DNA of 64,000 bases from Chitinophagales bacterium (GCA_016787045.1 JAEUVA010000030.1:42993-106992); one strand, 5' to 3'; positions 7,921-19,026 are shown, numbered from the stretch's first letter. Notes: a model not told the origin generated them from the letters alone. Numbers and translations are program-made.

Positions 7921-10900
7921 TTAGCGCATGATATTTACCGTGCCCTCAATATCGCGTTTCACGGTGTTGAAGTACGTAATGGTAATGCGGTAAACATACG
8001 TATCGTCCGGAGCGGCTTTGCCATCAAACATTCCATCCCAACCGTAGTTACCGGTTATGCCGTTGGGTTGCGATTCGTTGTAGTACACGCGCTGCCCCCA
8101 GCGGTTGTAAATGCTCACTTCTAAGTTAGTAGCGCCTAATACATCAAACTCAAAACGGTCATTCAATCCATCTCCGTTTGGTGTAAAGGCGGTGGGTATA
8201 AACTTAGATTGCTCGTTATTAACCACCACGGTAACGGTGTCTGTTGCCACACAAGAATCGGCATTCATCACACTCACTACAAACGTGGTGGTAGAAAGCG
8301 GACTTACATAAGGCGAAGCGCAGTTACCGGGGTCAGAGCAACTGCTGAAGTTAAACACCGAAACAGGCGCCCATACATGGCTGATAACAGAGGTAGTAGA
8401 GGTGGTTGAAGCATTTAACTGTACGCTCATACCGGTGAGTATCACCTGCTCTGTAGCGGTTAAGCTCACTGAAATTTGGCTGGCTTCGGCAATAGTAAAT
8501 GTGGTGTTGCCTTCACAACCGTTGATGTCTTTTACGGTTACTACGTAATTGCCCGGTGCTAATCCGGTAAACGAATTAGTGGTTTGTGTAATGCCATTCA
8601 ACTGATATGTAAGCGGACTTACACCACCTGTTGCGGTTACAGAAACCACACCGGTAGAGGTGTTGAAGCACTTAGCAGCAACGGGGTTTGCAGTAACTAC
8701 TATAGCTGAGTTCTGGTTTAAAGTAACTGATGATGTAGCGGTACAGAAATTAGCATCAGTCACGGTTATGGTATAATCACCTGCCCCCAGGTTAGCAGCT
8801 ACCGGAGTATTTTGCAGAGGTGTGGTACTCCATAAATACGTGTAAGGTGGAATGCCCTGGGTGGCAATAGCAGAAATGCTTCCGTTGGTGCTGCCATTGC
8901 ATCCGGGTTGGTTAGGCAACAGGGTAACAAATATTTGCGTTGGCTCCGTAATCACAAAACTTGCCGCAGCCGTACAGTTGCTTTGGTCAGTTACGTTAAC
9001 GGTGTAGTTACCGGCCAAGATGTTACTTAAATCTTCTGTAGCTGTAAGATTTGACCACAAATAAGTATATGCCGGATTACCGCCACTTACAGTAACATCA
9101 ATAGCACCGGTAGCAGCGCCAAAACAATTAGCATTGGTTACCGAACCTGAAACTATAAGTTGAGTAGGTTGAGTGAGTACTACGCTATCTACTCTCCAAC
9201 ATCCGTTAGAGTCGGTTACCATTACACTATGCACTCCGGCCGGTAATCCATTTCGCGTACCGGTGGTCGCAAAATCATCCCAAAGGTAAGTGTAAGGGGT
9301 AGTGCCGCCACTTACGTTGGCAATGGCTGTGCCGTTGTTGCCGCCAAAGCAGCTGATGTTTGTACCGCCAACCGATAAGTTAAGTGGTGTTGGCTCATTT
9401 ACAATATAGAGCGAAGCCACCTGGCAGCCATTAGCATCGGTTACCTGCACCGTGTAATTGCCTCCGGGTATTCCGCCTATATCTTCTGTTGATTGCCCAC
9501 CCGGCAACCAGGTATAGCTGTAGGGTAGTGTACCGCCATATCCCGTAATGTCAATAAAACCATCGGCTGCTGCGGCACAGGTAACGTGTGTAATGAAGCC
9601 CGATGTGTAAAGCGGTGATGGCTCAATAAGCGTAGCCGAACCGGTTTGTGTACAACCCTTGCTATCGGTTATGGTTACTGTGTATGTACCATCGGCAAGG
9701 TTGCTGATGTCTTCGGTAGTAGCGCCATTACTCCAAACAAATGAGTACTGCGGGGTACCGCCTGTTACAATCAAATTGATGCTGCCATTAGCATCGCCAA
9801 AACATAACGGGTTAGAGGTAATAAAATTAGCCACTATCAAATCGGGGTTAGCAATGGTGGCTGATGTAAACGCAGTGCAACTGTTAGCATCAGTTACCGT
9901 TACCGCATAAGTGCCACCCGGTAGGTTACTCACATCTTGTGTAGTGGCACCATTGCTCCATAAGTAAGTATAAGGTTGTGTGCCACCTTGCACAGTGAGG
10001 TCTATGCTGCCGTTATTGGCATTGCTGCAAGTGATGTTGTTAGAGCTAAAGGTAAGCGACAGTGCTGCCGGTTCGGCAATTAACACAGAATCACTCTTCT
10101 TGCAGCCACCGGCATCGGTAATCAATACATAGTAAACACCACCACCCACATTTTGCAAATCTTCACTAATCTGGAAATTACTCCATTGATAGGAGTATGG
10201 TGCTGTACCACCTCCAACAGTTAAGTTGGCGCTGCCATTAGCAGCTCCGTAACAGGTTACATTAGTAGGAACCACATTAGATGTAATTGCTCCGGGTTGA
10301 TTTAATGTGAACGAAGCCGTCAGCGAACAGTTGTTAGCATCAGTAATGGTTAGTGTATAAGTGCCTGCTGCTAAATTGAATTGGTTTTGGTTAGCCGAAC
10401 CATTGCTCCAGGCAAACGAGTACAACTGCACCCCGCCTATAACCGTAATGCTGATAGAACCATTGGTACCACCATTGCAACTTACATGCTGCACTTGCGA
10501 TTGTAGTGCGAGAGCAAATGGCTGATTAACTGTAGCTGAAAGTGTGGTGGTACAACTATTGAAATCTGTGATGGTTAATACATAAGTGCCGGCTACAACA
10601 CCATTGAGGTCTTGCGTGGCAGCTCCATTGCTCCACAAATATGTATATGGTGAAGTAGCTCCTGATACCGTTACATCAACTACACCGGTAGCGGCTCCAT
10701 TGCACAATACGTGCGTTACACTTGCTGAAGTAACAAATGGCTGTGGTTCTGTTACTACCGTGCTTCCACTTATTGTACATCCATTGGCATCGGTTACTTG
10801 CACTACATACGTACCACCGCCTAATCCGGTAATGCCGGCCGTATTTTGGAAATTGCTCCAACTAAAACTGTACGGAGTAACCCCTCCGGTTATTGTAGCT

Positions 10901-13900
10901 GTAGCTGTACCGTCAGCAGCACTTGGGCAGGTAACATCTGTACTGCTTACTGAAAGTGATAATGCCGTTGGTTCAGTAATTACAAATGATGCCGTGAGCG
11001 AACAAGCATTTGCATCGGTAATGGTTAAATTGTATGTATTGGCAGTGAGCGCAAACTGATCTTCGGCAGTAGAGCCATTGCTCCAGTTGTAGCTATATGG
11101 CTGAGTGCCTCCGTTAACAGATATGTTGATAGAACCATTGGCTCCACCGTTACAAGTTACTTGTTGTAATTGTGATTGCAAGGCAAGCGCCAACGGTTGT
11201 GTAATGGTTACCGATGTAGTTGCAGTACAATTATTGGCATCGGTAATAGTAACGGTGTATGTACCGGCACTAACACCTGTTAGGTTTGGCGTAGTAGCTC
11301 CATTTGTCCAAACAAAACTGTATGGTATTGTACCACCTGTTACTGCAAGTGTTACATCGGCTGTGCCACCATTGCAACTAATTGTAGTAGCTGTGGCTTG
11401 TGCAACAAGTGGCTGTGGCTCTAATACTTCGGCCGAATCGCGCTTGGTGCAGCCATTCGCATCTGTAATAATTACATAGTACCAGCCGCCATTAAGGCCA
11501 GCAATATCTTCGGTGCTTTGGAAAGTGCTCCACAAGAAACTTAACGGTGCTGTGCCTCCGCTTACTGTCAAATTCAATGCTCCGTTTTTAGCTCCTGCAC
11601 AGGATACGTTGGTGACTGCTATGCTGCTGGTGATAGCCGCAGGTTGAGTAATGGTAAACGTGGCCGATACCGTGCAAAAATTAGCATCCGTTACCACCAC
11701 ACTGTATGTGCCTTGCGATAGATTGCTCAAATCTTCGGTAGTGGCTCCGTTGCTCCAGTTAAACGTGTATGGCTGGGTGCCGCCATTTACTGTGATGTTG
11801 ATGGCTCCGTTGCTTCCTCCATTGCAATTCACGTTTGTAGCTGTACCACTAACTGTAAGTGAAGCCGGTTGCGTAATGGTATAAGTGGCCGTAGCTATAC
11901 ATCCGTTATCATCAAATACCGATACCGTGTAGGTGCCCGCAGCTAATCCGTTCACATCTTCCGTGCTTGCTCCGTTGCTCCATGCGTATTGATATGGAGA
12001 TATTCCACCATTAACTGTTAAATCTATGCTACCATCTCCTGCTCCGTTGCAGCTAAGGTTATTGATAATTGAACTTAGAACGATAGCAGCCGGCTGTGTA
12101 ATCGTAGTGCTTGCAATAGCAGTACAATTTTTACTGTCGGTTACTATTACTACATAGTTGCCTGCTGTGAGGTTGCTTAAATCTTCATTGATGCTAAACG
12201 TGCTCCACAAATAGGTGTATGGTACATTGCCGCCTGTAACTGTTAAGTCTGCTGCACCATCATTGCCACCATTACAGGTAACCGGTGTGGAAGAAATTGT
12301 CGCTACTAATGCTGCCGGTTCATTAACGGTGTATTGCGCACTTACTGTACAGAAGTTCGCATCGGTTACCACCACACTGTATGTGCCTTGCGATAGATTG
12401 CTCAAATCTTCGGTAGTGGCTCCACTGCTCCAGTTAAACGTGTATGGCTGGGTGCCGCCATTTACTGTGATGTTGATGGCTCCGTTATTGCCTCCATTGC
12501 AATTTACGTTTGTAGCTGTACCACTAACTGTAAGTGATGCCGGTTGTGTAATGGTATAAGTGGCTGTAGCTATACATCCGTTATCATCAAATACCGATAC
12601 TGTGTAGCTGCCCGCAGCTAATCCGTTTACATCTTCTGTGCTTGCTCCGTTGCTCCATGCGTATTGATATGGCGATACTCCGCCATTGACTGTTACATCT
12701 ATACTACCGTCATTTACTCCGTTACAACTTACGTTGCTCGTGAGTGCACTCAGCACTATCGCACTCGGCTCCGTAATCACTACAGAATCGCGGTGCTCGC
12801 AATTGTTCGCATCGCGAATAATCACATAGTATATGCCTCCGCTCAATCCGCTAATATCTTCTGTGCTTTGGAAGGTACTCCATAAGAACGTGAGCGGTGC
12901 TGCTCCGCCAGTTACTGTTAAATCCGCAGCACCATTGGCAGCACCATTACACAACACGTGAGTTGGCGTAATGCTAGATGTAATCGGTGCGCTTTGGTTT
13001 ACCGTAAAGCTCTGTACCAAGGTACACAGGTTGGCATCGGTTACTGTAACATCGTAATTCCCTCCGGCTATAGCGCTTATATCTTCTGTAGTAGCTCCAT
13101 TGCTCCACAAGAAGGTATAAGGAAATACTCCGCCATATACCGTAATATCTATTTTACCGTTTGAGGCACCTGCACAGGTTACATCGGTAACGGTTGCCGT
13201 AAGCACTAAAGCCGTAGGTTGTGTAAGCGTGAATGTGGCCGTGGCTGTACAAAGGTTAGCGTCCTGAACGGTTACCGTATAAGTACCGGCCACTAACGAA
13301 GTAATATCTTCTGTAGTAGCTCCGTTGCTCCAGCCGTAGGTTAATGCCCCTGCACCTCCGGTTACCGTTAAATCAATCGCTCCGCTGTTCGCTCCGTTGC
13401 AACTCACTTGCGTTAGTACACTGCTTATGCTGATAGCTGCCGGCTGTGTAATCGTAGTGCTCGCAATAGCAGTACAATTTTTACTGTCGGTTACTATTAC
13501 GGAGTAACTTCCGGCAGCTAACCCGGAAATATCTTCACTAACTGCAAAATTGCTCCATAGGTAGGTGTATGGAATAGTTCCTCCGGTTGCCGTTAAATCA
13601 GCAGATCCGTTGTTGCCGCCATTACAAGTTACGTTAGTACCCAAAACACTTGCTGTGAGCAGTTGTGGCTGGGTAATAGTTTCAGCAGTTGTAAAGGTGC
13701 AACCGTTAGCATCGGTAATAGTAACACTGTATGTGTTAGGTGATAATCCATTGATGTCCTCGGTGGTGGCGCCATTGCTCCACAAAAATCCATAGGGTTG
13801 GGTGCCACCTGTTACTGTCAGATTGATGTTGCCATTGGCAAAACCATTGCAAGTTACCTGAGTAGCTGCCAGAGTACCACTTAGGTTTTGTGCAGGTTGT

Positions 13901-16900
13901 GATAGAGTAAATGAAACAGTTGCTGTACAACCATTAAAATCCGTGGCGGTAAGAGTGTAAGTACCTGCGCCTACACCGGTCAAATCCTCTGATGTGGCTC
14001 CATTACTCCAAAGGTATGTATAAGTGGGTGTGCCACCGCTCACCGTTACATCTATACCACCGCTTGTACTTCCGGTACAACCAATGTTAGTTGTACTCGC
14101 AGAAATGTTAAGTACAGAAGGTTGAGTTACATTAATGGAGTTAAACGCTGTACAACTTTTTGCATCGGTAATGATTACTGAATAGGTTCCGGCACCTACA
14201 CCAGTCAAATCTTCGGTGTTAGCTCCGTTGTTCCAAAAGAATGAATACGGTGTGGTACCACCGGTGGGCGATAAATCTACACTACCATTACCGGCACCAT
14301 TACAGTTGAGGTTGTTTCCGTTGATAGTTGAAGTAAGTAGTGGTGGCTGGGTGATGGTTTGAGTTAAATCTTTCTGACAACCATTATTATCTGTCACGGT
14401 TACAGTGTATGTATTTGCGTGCAAATCCGAAAGGTCTTCGGAGGTGGCTCCGCTACTCCACAAGTAACTATAAGGCGGCACACCACCGCCTACGCTAATG
14501 TTGATGCTACCGGTTGAATCGTTAAAACACTTCAGGTTTTGAAACGAAGCCAAACTTACAATCAGATTGAGTGGCTGACCTACAGTAGCGCTCAATGAAG
14601 TGGTACATCCATTGAAATCGGTTACAGTGAGTATATAGGTGCCCACAGCTACGTTTAGTACATCCTCAACACTTGCCCCATTGCTCCAACTGTAGTTGTA
14701 AGGAGCAGTGCCGCCTGTTACACTCACAAAAATTTCACCGGTAGATGTGCCAAAGCAAACCGCGTTGTTTACAATATCTACCATAGCCATCAACTGTGCG
14801 GGCTGTGAGATATTTACATTTAGATAATCCGTACAACCTTTTTGATCGCGAAGCGCTACTACGTAAACCCCGGCAGTAAGTCCGGTGAAATTAAATACCG
14901 GGCTAAAAGCAGAGCCATTCAAAGAGTACGAATACGCTGGAGTACCTCCGGCAAGCGCTACTTCTACCTGACCATTAGCACCACCAAAACACGACACATT
15001 AGTTTGAGATACTATACTTCCGGTTACCGAGTAGGAATTTCCGATTACAGCGATTGATGTATCCACACAACCATTGCCGTCAAAAACATAAACCGTGTAG
15101 GTACCAGCCCCTAAACCGGTAAACTCGCTACCCGGTTGTTGTGGGCCACCATTCAGCGAGTAAACATAGTTACCCACTCCGCCCGATGCGCTGATGGTAA
15201 TTTTTCCATCAAACACGTTTTGGCAACTGGCATCTACCACAACAGTGGTGTGCGTTAAATCTGTTGGCTCATTGATGATAACCGGATTTAATGTGTAGGT
15301 GGTTGAACAAAGTTGTACATCGCGAACCACTACATAGTAGCTATCCACCACAAGTCCATTAAATATATTGGATGACTGATAAGTGCTACCGCTATCTATT
15401 GAGTAAAACAAAGGAGGTGTGCCACTGGATGCATTTATTGTAATAATGCCTGTATTTCCTCCATTACACAACACATCGGTTGGTGTAGCAGAGTTGATGA
15501 TAGGCAATGGAGTAACCGTAACTACTGCACCGGCTGTAAACGATGTAGTGCGCACACAACCGTTGGCATCTGTAATTGAGGTGAAGGTGTACGTGGCTGT
15601 TGAGCCCGGTGCTATTTGGATAGTATCGCCAGTAACTACACCATTCTTGGTGTAGGTGTTGGTACCATCGGTATAAGCCACATCAAATGGCCCTGTACCG
15701 GTATTGAAATTAAAAGATAACGAAGTAGAAGCACCAAAACATATAGATTGAGAAGATACTATACTTCCGTTTGGTGATGGGTTAACCACCACGTTAGTAG
15801 AAGCAGAGGAAGAACAACTAAATTGGTCGGTTACCGTAATATTGTATGTGCCGCCATTGTTCAACTGCGCGTTAGATATAGAAGGCGAGGCGGTGCCATT
15901 ATTAAACCCTGCCGGGCCACTCCAAACATATCCATACGTGCCGCCACCGCCTGTTGCATTAGCATTCAAATTAATTTGATTACCCTGACATACAGGTGTG
16001 TTGCTACTTGGCGCAGCCACAGGCAAAGGCCTAACGGTAATTGTACGGTCAGAAAACTCAGGAGTACAAGGCCCGGCTCCATCGGGGTCGTTGGTGGTTA
16101 GACGCAGGGTAACAGTACCATTAAAGTTGGCTGCCGGAGTATAAGTTACTGTTGCCGGTGTAGCAGTTTGCGCGGTAGAACTCAGTGTACCTCCTCCGGA
16201 AACAATTGACCAAGCTGCTGTGGAGGCAGTGCCGCCAAAACTAGCCCCGGTAAGTGTAATTGCTGTAGGTGCGTCTGATTGGCAAACTGCATTTGGTCCA
16301 CCGGCATTTACGGTTGCACCGGCATTTACGGTAATTGTTCGTTGCACGGTTATCGGCACACATGGGCCGGCTCCATCAGGGTCGTTGGTGGTTAAATTTA
16401 ACAACACCGTACCACTGAAATTTGCTGCAGGGGTATAAGTAATCAGCTCCGGATTAGCAGTTTGCGAGGTACTGCTCAAACTTCCACCACCCGATGCAAT
16501 GGACCACGCACCAGTAACAGCTGCACCGCCAACACTAGATCCACTCAAAGTAATTGCAGGAGGATTAGATGACTGACAGGCCACATCAGGCCCACCGGCA
16601 ATTGCAGTAGCTGCCTGATTAACATCAATAGTGCGGTCTTGGCTTATTGCCGTACAAGGCCCGGCACCATCGGGGTCGTTGGTGGTAAGGCGCAAGGTAA
16701 CCGCACCCGTAAAATTAGCTGCAGGTGTGTAGGTAACGTTAGCCGGTGTAGCAGTTTGAGCAGTAGAACTTAGTGAACCTCCTCCGGAAACAACTGACCA
16801 TGCACCGGTAGTAGCTGCACCACCCACACTTGCTCCACTAAGGGTAATTGCGCTTGGTGTAGCCGATTGGCAAACCGTTAAAGTATTTCCGGCAATTACA

Positions 16901-19026
16901 GTGGCAGCTTGGTTAACGCTAATAGTGCGTGACGCAGAAACTGCGGCACATGGCCCCGCGCCATCGGGGTCGTTGGTAGTAAGTTGTAGCGTAACATTGC
17001 CAAAAAAGTTAGCTGTAGGTGTAAAGGTAACTGTGGCCGGTGAGCCGGTTTGTGCCGTACTACTTAGCGTACCGCTACCCACTAATATTGACCAAGCACC
17101 GGTTGTGGCAGAGCCACCGATAGTTGCTCCGGATAAAGTAATAGCACCGGGAGTGGCCGATTGGCAAACCACATCGGGGCCACCCGCAACTACCGTTGCG
17201 GCTTGATTAACTTGTATAGTTCGGTCTTGAAACACAGCTGAGCAAGGCCCGGCACCATCCGGGTCGTTGGTGGTAAGGCGCAAGGTAACCGCACCCGTAA
17301 AATTAGCTGCAGGTGTGTAAGTAACGTTAGCCGGTGTTGCGGTTTGTGCAGTTGAGCTTAATGAACCACCACCAGAGATAATAGACCAAGCCCCAGTTGT
17401 GGCACTACCGCCCACACTTGCACTGCTAAGTGTAATGGCACTTGGTGCTGCCGATTGGCAAACGGTGATGGTGCTACCCGCATTTACGGTGGGAGAAGCT
17501 ATCACTTGAACTTGAGCACCGTTGCCAAACAAACCAGAGCGCTGGCAGCCATAAAAATCTTGAATGTATGCAAAACTGTAATTGGTAGTTGTACCAGGTG
17601 CTACCATAAAGGTATCGCCATTATTTACGTTGTTTTTTGATATGTAACTTACTCCATTATAGTACTGAATGTTGAAAGGCCCTGTACCCTGCGTAAAGTT
17701 CATTGTAATTGCTGCTGAGTTGCCGGGGCAAATGATTTGCGTGGTTGGCGATAAATTGCCAAATGGTTTTGGCCGGCCAATAATGTTGATGACGTTGGAG
17801 TAATTGAAATTTCCGCAACGGTCGGTTGTTACTCTTCTTACAGAGAATGTACTGCCCACCGGTACACTATCGGTTACATTCCAAGATGCTGTATTTACAC
17901 CAGCTACCGTAGAGTATGGCCCACCATTAATAGAAAACTCCCAAGAGTAAGTCAAAGCTCCTCCACCATTAAAACCATTTGCCCCACCAGAGCCAGAGGT
18001 TACGTTTGTAAAAAGGCCTACTACCTGACCCTCGCAGAGTGCTGTGCCATTGGCAATACCTCCAATAGTACCACCATTTACGGCCGGTAATCCAAGAGGC
18101 ACCAATTCCAAGAACACATTATCACCTGTACATGTGCCCGAAAGCCGCACTTCTATGTTATCTGTAGCACCAAGTACATAACCATTTACATCGCCCACTG
18201 TGGTAGCCGTGCTTATGCAACATGCCGAGCTAAACAATTGAGTGCCATTTAGCACAACTCGCACATCATCATTTGCGTTGTTGAGTACCAAACGATAACG
18301 GTTGCACGGGAAGCCCGTTCTGCGGGCACGAATTGAAAACATATCATTAGGTACCAAGCCGGTACCTACCCATGTAGATGCAGAAGATGGGCTGGTAGTG
18401 TTTGTCCAGAATGCTGTGGAGTTGAAGTTGAGGTTATTATCCACATAATACCCGTAACGCGCTAACGGCTGAGGGATATTGACATTTGATGTAGCAAATG
18501 CCTCTACGTTCCACACCCCGGCACCGGCACCCGGATCGCTAGCGGCAGGTGCTGTACGGTATTGTAACACAGCAGAACCCAGACCCGATACGTAGTCATT
18601 ACATGCACCATTCCATGCTTTGGTGTTTACCCGGATGGACCCCGAAAAAGTAGAATAAAAATCTGAAGACTGAGGCCGTGAGTTACCCGGACAACTTCCA
18701 CCGGTCCAAGGGTCACGGGTGGGAGTAAAATCATTGTTATATGCAATTACTGATGACGCGTTTGACAAAGTCATATCCCAACTGTATCCGGAGAGGCCGG
18801 TATTCGTATATCTAAACTGATAGATATTACCCGGCACTACATTAAACTCTGCATAAGTACCAGACCCCACACTCTGGTTCTGCCAAGTGGCGTTGGCAGT
18901 AATGGCTGTAGCCGGAGTAGCAAAACCCGACACACCGCATTGAGCATATTCCTTTTGGACTAAAAATGAAAACAAAAGCGTTGTTACAAAAAAACGCAGG
19001 GGGGCAGAGCATAGAATTTTTCTCAT
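7921..19026 (-). CDS. Giant SprB-repeat cell-surface protein with CHU_C C-terminal domain
   Basis: 3701 aa. Order of parts: signal peptide (1-29, ending EYAQC); about 480 residues of lectin/Ig-like sequence shared with the neighbouring giant; five repeats of about 98 aa (about 508-998), each with CQS..P..ITL and LTTNDPDGAGPC; two Ig/PKD-like modules; 31 SprB repeats of about 75 aa (about 1173-3515), each with GGT.PY.Y.WSNG and TVTDANGC; a linker; and a C-terminal FIPTAFTPNGDGLNDRFEF domain (gliding-motility-associated CHU_C, type B T9SS signal). In Flavobacterium, SprB is a mobile gliding adhesin. Here a secreted adhesin exported by T9SS is inferred. The N- and C-termini are intact. It has its own promoter (19097-19126) and terminator. 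Nearly identical internal blocks suggest recent repeat amplification and could also challenge assembly. Confidence 0.92.
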   Translation of the reverse strand: MRKILCSAPLRFFVTTLLFSFLVQKEYAQCGVSGFATPATAITANATWQNQSVGSGTYAEFNVVPGNIYQFRYTNTGLSGYSWDMTLSNASSVIAYNNDFTPTRDPWTGGSCPGNSRPQSSDFYSTFSGSIRVNTKAWNGACNDYVSGLGSAVLQYRTAPAASDPGAGAGVWNVEAFATSNVNIPQPLARYGYYVDNNLNFNSTAFWTNTTSPSSASTWVGTGLVPNDMFSIRARRTGFPCNRYRLVLNNANDDVRVVLNGTQLFSSACCISTATTVGDVNGYVLGATDNIEVRLSGTCTGDNVFLELVPLGLPAVNGGTIGGIANGTALCEGQVVGLFTNVTSGSGGANGFNGGGALTYSWEFSINGGPYSTVAGVNTASWNVTDSVPVGSTFSVRRVTTDRCGNFNYSNVINIIGRPKPFGNLSPTTQIICPGNSAAITMNFTQGTGPFNIQYYNGVSYISKNNVNNGDTFMVAPGTTTNYSFAYIQDFYGCQRSGLFGNGAQVQVIASPTVNAGSTITVCQSAAPSAITLSSASVGGSATTGAWSIISGGGSLSSTAQTATPANVTYTPAANFTGAVTLRLTTNDPDGAGPCSAVFQDRTIQVNQAATVVAGGPDVVCQSATPGAITLSGATIGGSATTGAWSILVGSGTLSSTAQTGSPATVTFTPTANFFGNVTLQLTTNDPDGAGPCAAVSASRTISVNQAATVIAGNTLTVCQSATPSAITLSGASVGGAATTGAWSVVSGGGSLSSTAQTATPANVTYTPAANFTGAVTLRLTTNDPDGAGPCTAISQDRTIDVNQAATAIAGGPDVACQSSNPPAITLSGSSVGGAAVTGAWSIASGGGSLSSTSQTANPELITYTPAANFSGTVLLNLTTNDPDGAGPCVPITVQRTITVNAGATVNAGGPNAVCQSDAPTAITLTGASFGGTASTAAWSIVSGGGTLSSTAQTATPATVTYTPAANFNGTVTLRLTTNDPDGAGPCTPEFSDRTITVRPLPVAAPSSNTPVCQGNQINLNANATGGGGTYGYVWSGPAGFNNGTASPSISNAQLNNGGTYNITVTDQFSCSSSASTNVVVNPSPNGSIVSSQSICFGASTSLSFNFNTGTGPFDVAYTDGTNTYTKNGVVTGDTIQIAPGSTATYTFTSITDANGCVRTTSFTAGAVVTVTPLPIINSATPTDVLCNGGNTGIITINASSGTPPLFYSIDSGSTYQSSNIFNGLVVDSYYVVVRDVQLCSTTYTLNPVIINEPTDLTHTTVVVDASCQNVFDGKITISASGGVGNYVYSLNGGPQQPGSEFTGLGAGTYTVYVFDGNGCVDTSIAVIGNSYSVTGSIVSQTNVSCFGGANGQVEVALAGGTPAYSYSLNGSAFSPVFNFTGLTAGVYVVALRDQKGCTDYLNVNISQPAQLMAMVDIVNNAVCFGTSTGEIFVSVTGGTAPYNYSWSNGASVEDVLNVAVGTYILTVTDFNGCTTSLSATVGQPLNLIVSLASFQNLKCFNDSTGSINISVGGGVPPYSYLWSSGATSEDLSDLHANTYTVTVTDNNGCQKDLTQTITQPPLLTSTINGNNLNCNGAGNGSVDLSPTGGTTPYSFFWNNGANTEDLTGVGAGTYSVIITDAKSCTAFNSINVTQPSVLNISASTTNIGCTGSTSGGIDVTVSGGTPTYTYLWSNGATSEDLTGVGAGTYTLTATDFNGCTATVSFTLSQPAQNLSGTLAATQVTCNGFANGNINLTVTGGTQPYGFLWSNGATTEDINGLSPNTYSVTITDANGCTFTTAETITQPQLLTASVLGTNVTCNGGNNGSADLTATGGTIPYTYLWSNFAVSEDISGLAAGSYSVIVTDSKNCTAIASTTITQPAAISISSVLTQVSCNGANSGAIDLTVTGGAGALTYGWSNGATTEDITSLVAGTYTVTVQDANLCTATATFTLTQPTALVLTATVTDVTCAGASNGKIDITVYGGVFPYTFLWSNGATTEDISAIAGGNYDVTVTDANLCTLVQSFTVNQSAPITSSITPTHVLCNGAANGAADLTVTGGAAPLTFLWSTFQSTEDISGLSGGIYYVIIRDANNCEHRDSVVITEPSAIVLSALTSNVSCNGVNDGSIDVTVNGGVSPYQYAWSNGASTEDVNGLAAGSYTVSVFDDNGCIATATYTITQPASLTVSGTATNVNCNGGNNGAINITVNGGTQPYTFNWSSGATTEDLSNLSQGTYSVVVTDANFCTVSAQYTVNEPAALVATISSTPVTCNGGNDGAADLTVTGGNVPYTYLWSTFSINEDLSNLTAGNYVVIVTDSKNCTAIASTTITQPAAIVLSSIINNLSCNGAGDGSIDLTVNGGISPYQYAWSNGASTEDVNGLAAGTYTVSVFDDNGCIATATYTITQPASLTVSGTATNVNCNGGSNGAINITVNGGTQPYTFNWSNGATTEDLSNLSQGTYSVVVTDANFCTVSATFTITQPAAITSSIAVTNVSCAGAKNGALNLTVSGGTAPLSFLWSTFQSTEDIAGLNGGWYYVIITDANGCTKRDSAEVLEPQPLVAQATATTISCNGGTADVTLAVTGGTIPYSFVWTNGATTPNLTGVSAGTYTVTITDANNCTATTSVTITQPLALALQSQLQQVTCNGGANGSINISVNGGTQPYSYNWSNGSTAEDQFALTANTYNLTITDANACSLTASFVITEPTALSLSVSSTDVTCPSAADGTATATITGGVTPYSFSWSNFQNTAGITGLGGGTYVVQVTDANGCTISGSTVVTEPQPFVTSASVTHVLCNGAATGVVDVTVSGATSPYTYLWSNGAATQDLNGVVAGTYVLTITDFNSCTTTLSATVNQPFALALQSQVQHVSCNGGTNGSISITVIGGVQLYSFAWSNGSANQNQFNLAAGTYTLTITDANNCSLTASFTLNQPGAITSNVVPTNVTCYGAANGSANLTVGGGTAPYSYQWSNFQISEDLQNVGGGVYYVLITDAGGCKKSDSVLIAEPAALSLTFSSNNITCSNANNGSIDLTVQGGTQPYTYLWSNGATTQDVSNLPGGTYAVTVTDANSCTAFTSATIANPDLIVANFITSNPLCFGDANGSINLIVTGGTPQYSFVWSNGATTEDISNLADGTYTVTITDSKGCTQTGSATLIEPSPLYTSGFITHVTCAAAADGFIDITGYGGTLPYSYTWLPGGQSTEDIGGIPGGNYTVQVTDANGCQVASLYIVNEPTPLNLSVGGTNISCFGGNNGTAIANVSGGTTPYTYLWDDFATTGTRNGLPAGVHSVMVTDSNGCWRVDSVVLTQPTQLIVSGSVTNANCFGAATGAIDVTVSGGNPAYTYLWSNLTATEDLSNILAGNYTVNVTDQSNCTAAASFVITEPTQIFVTLLPNQPGCNGSTNGSISAIATQGIPPYTYLWSTTPLQNTPVAANLGAGDYTITVTDANFCTATSSVTLNQNSAIVVTANPVAAKCFNTSTGVVSVTATGGVSPLTYQLNGITQTTNSFTGLAPGNYVVTVKDINGCEGNTTFTIAEASQISVSLTATEQVILTGMSVQLNASTTSTTSVISHVWAPVSVFNFSSCSDPGNCASPYVSPLSTTTFVVSVMNADSCVATDTVTVVVNNEQSKFIPTAFTPNGDGLNDRFEFDVLGATNLEVSIYNRWGQRVYYNESQPNGITGNYGWDGMFDGKAAPDDTYVYRITITYFNTVKRDIEGTVNIMR
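8480..15505 (-). repeat. Array of 31 SprB repeats (about 225 bp each)
   Basis: By reading the translation I count 31 units of about 75 residues. Each has a cysteine near position 12, a GG-x-x-P-Y core, a W-S-N-G turn and a D-x-x-x-C end, followed by an [I/V]TQP or [I/V]TEP junction. Units 6, 9, 12, 15, 18, 21 and 24 stand out (units 9-24 carry WS[NT]F instead of WSNG), giving a three-unit super-period of about 675 bp. Confidence 0.85.
16030..17500 (-). repeat. Five tandem repeats of about 294 bp (98 aa)
   Basis: Five copies, each starting T-V-x-A-G and carrying VCQS, AITLSGASVGG, GAWSI, SSTAQT, YTPAANF and LTTNDPDGAGPC. Total length is about 1470 bp. They are present only in the larger giant gene. 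Sequence between copies is strongly conserved, so they are probably a fairly recent expansion. Confidence 0.85.
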
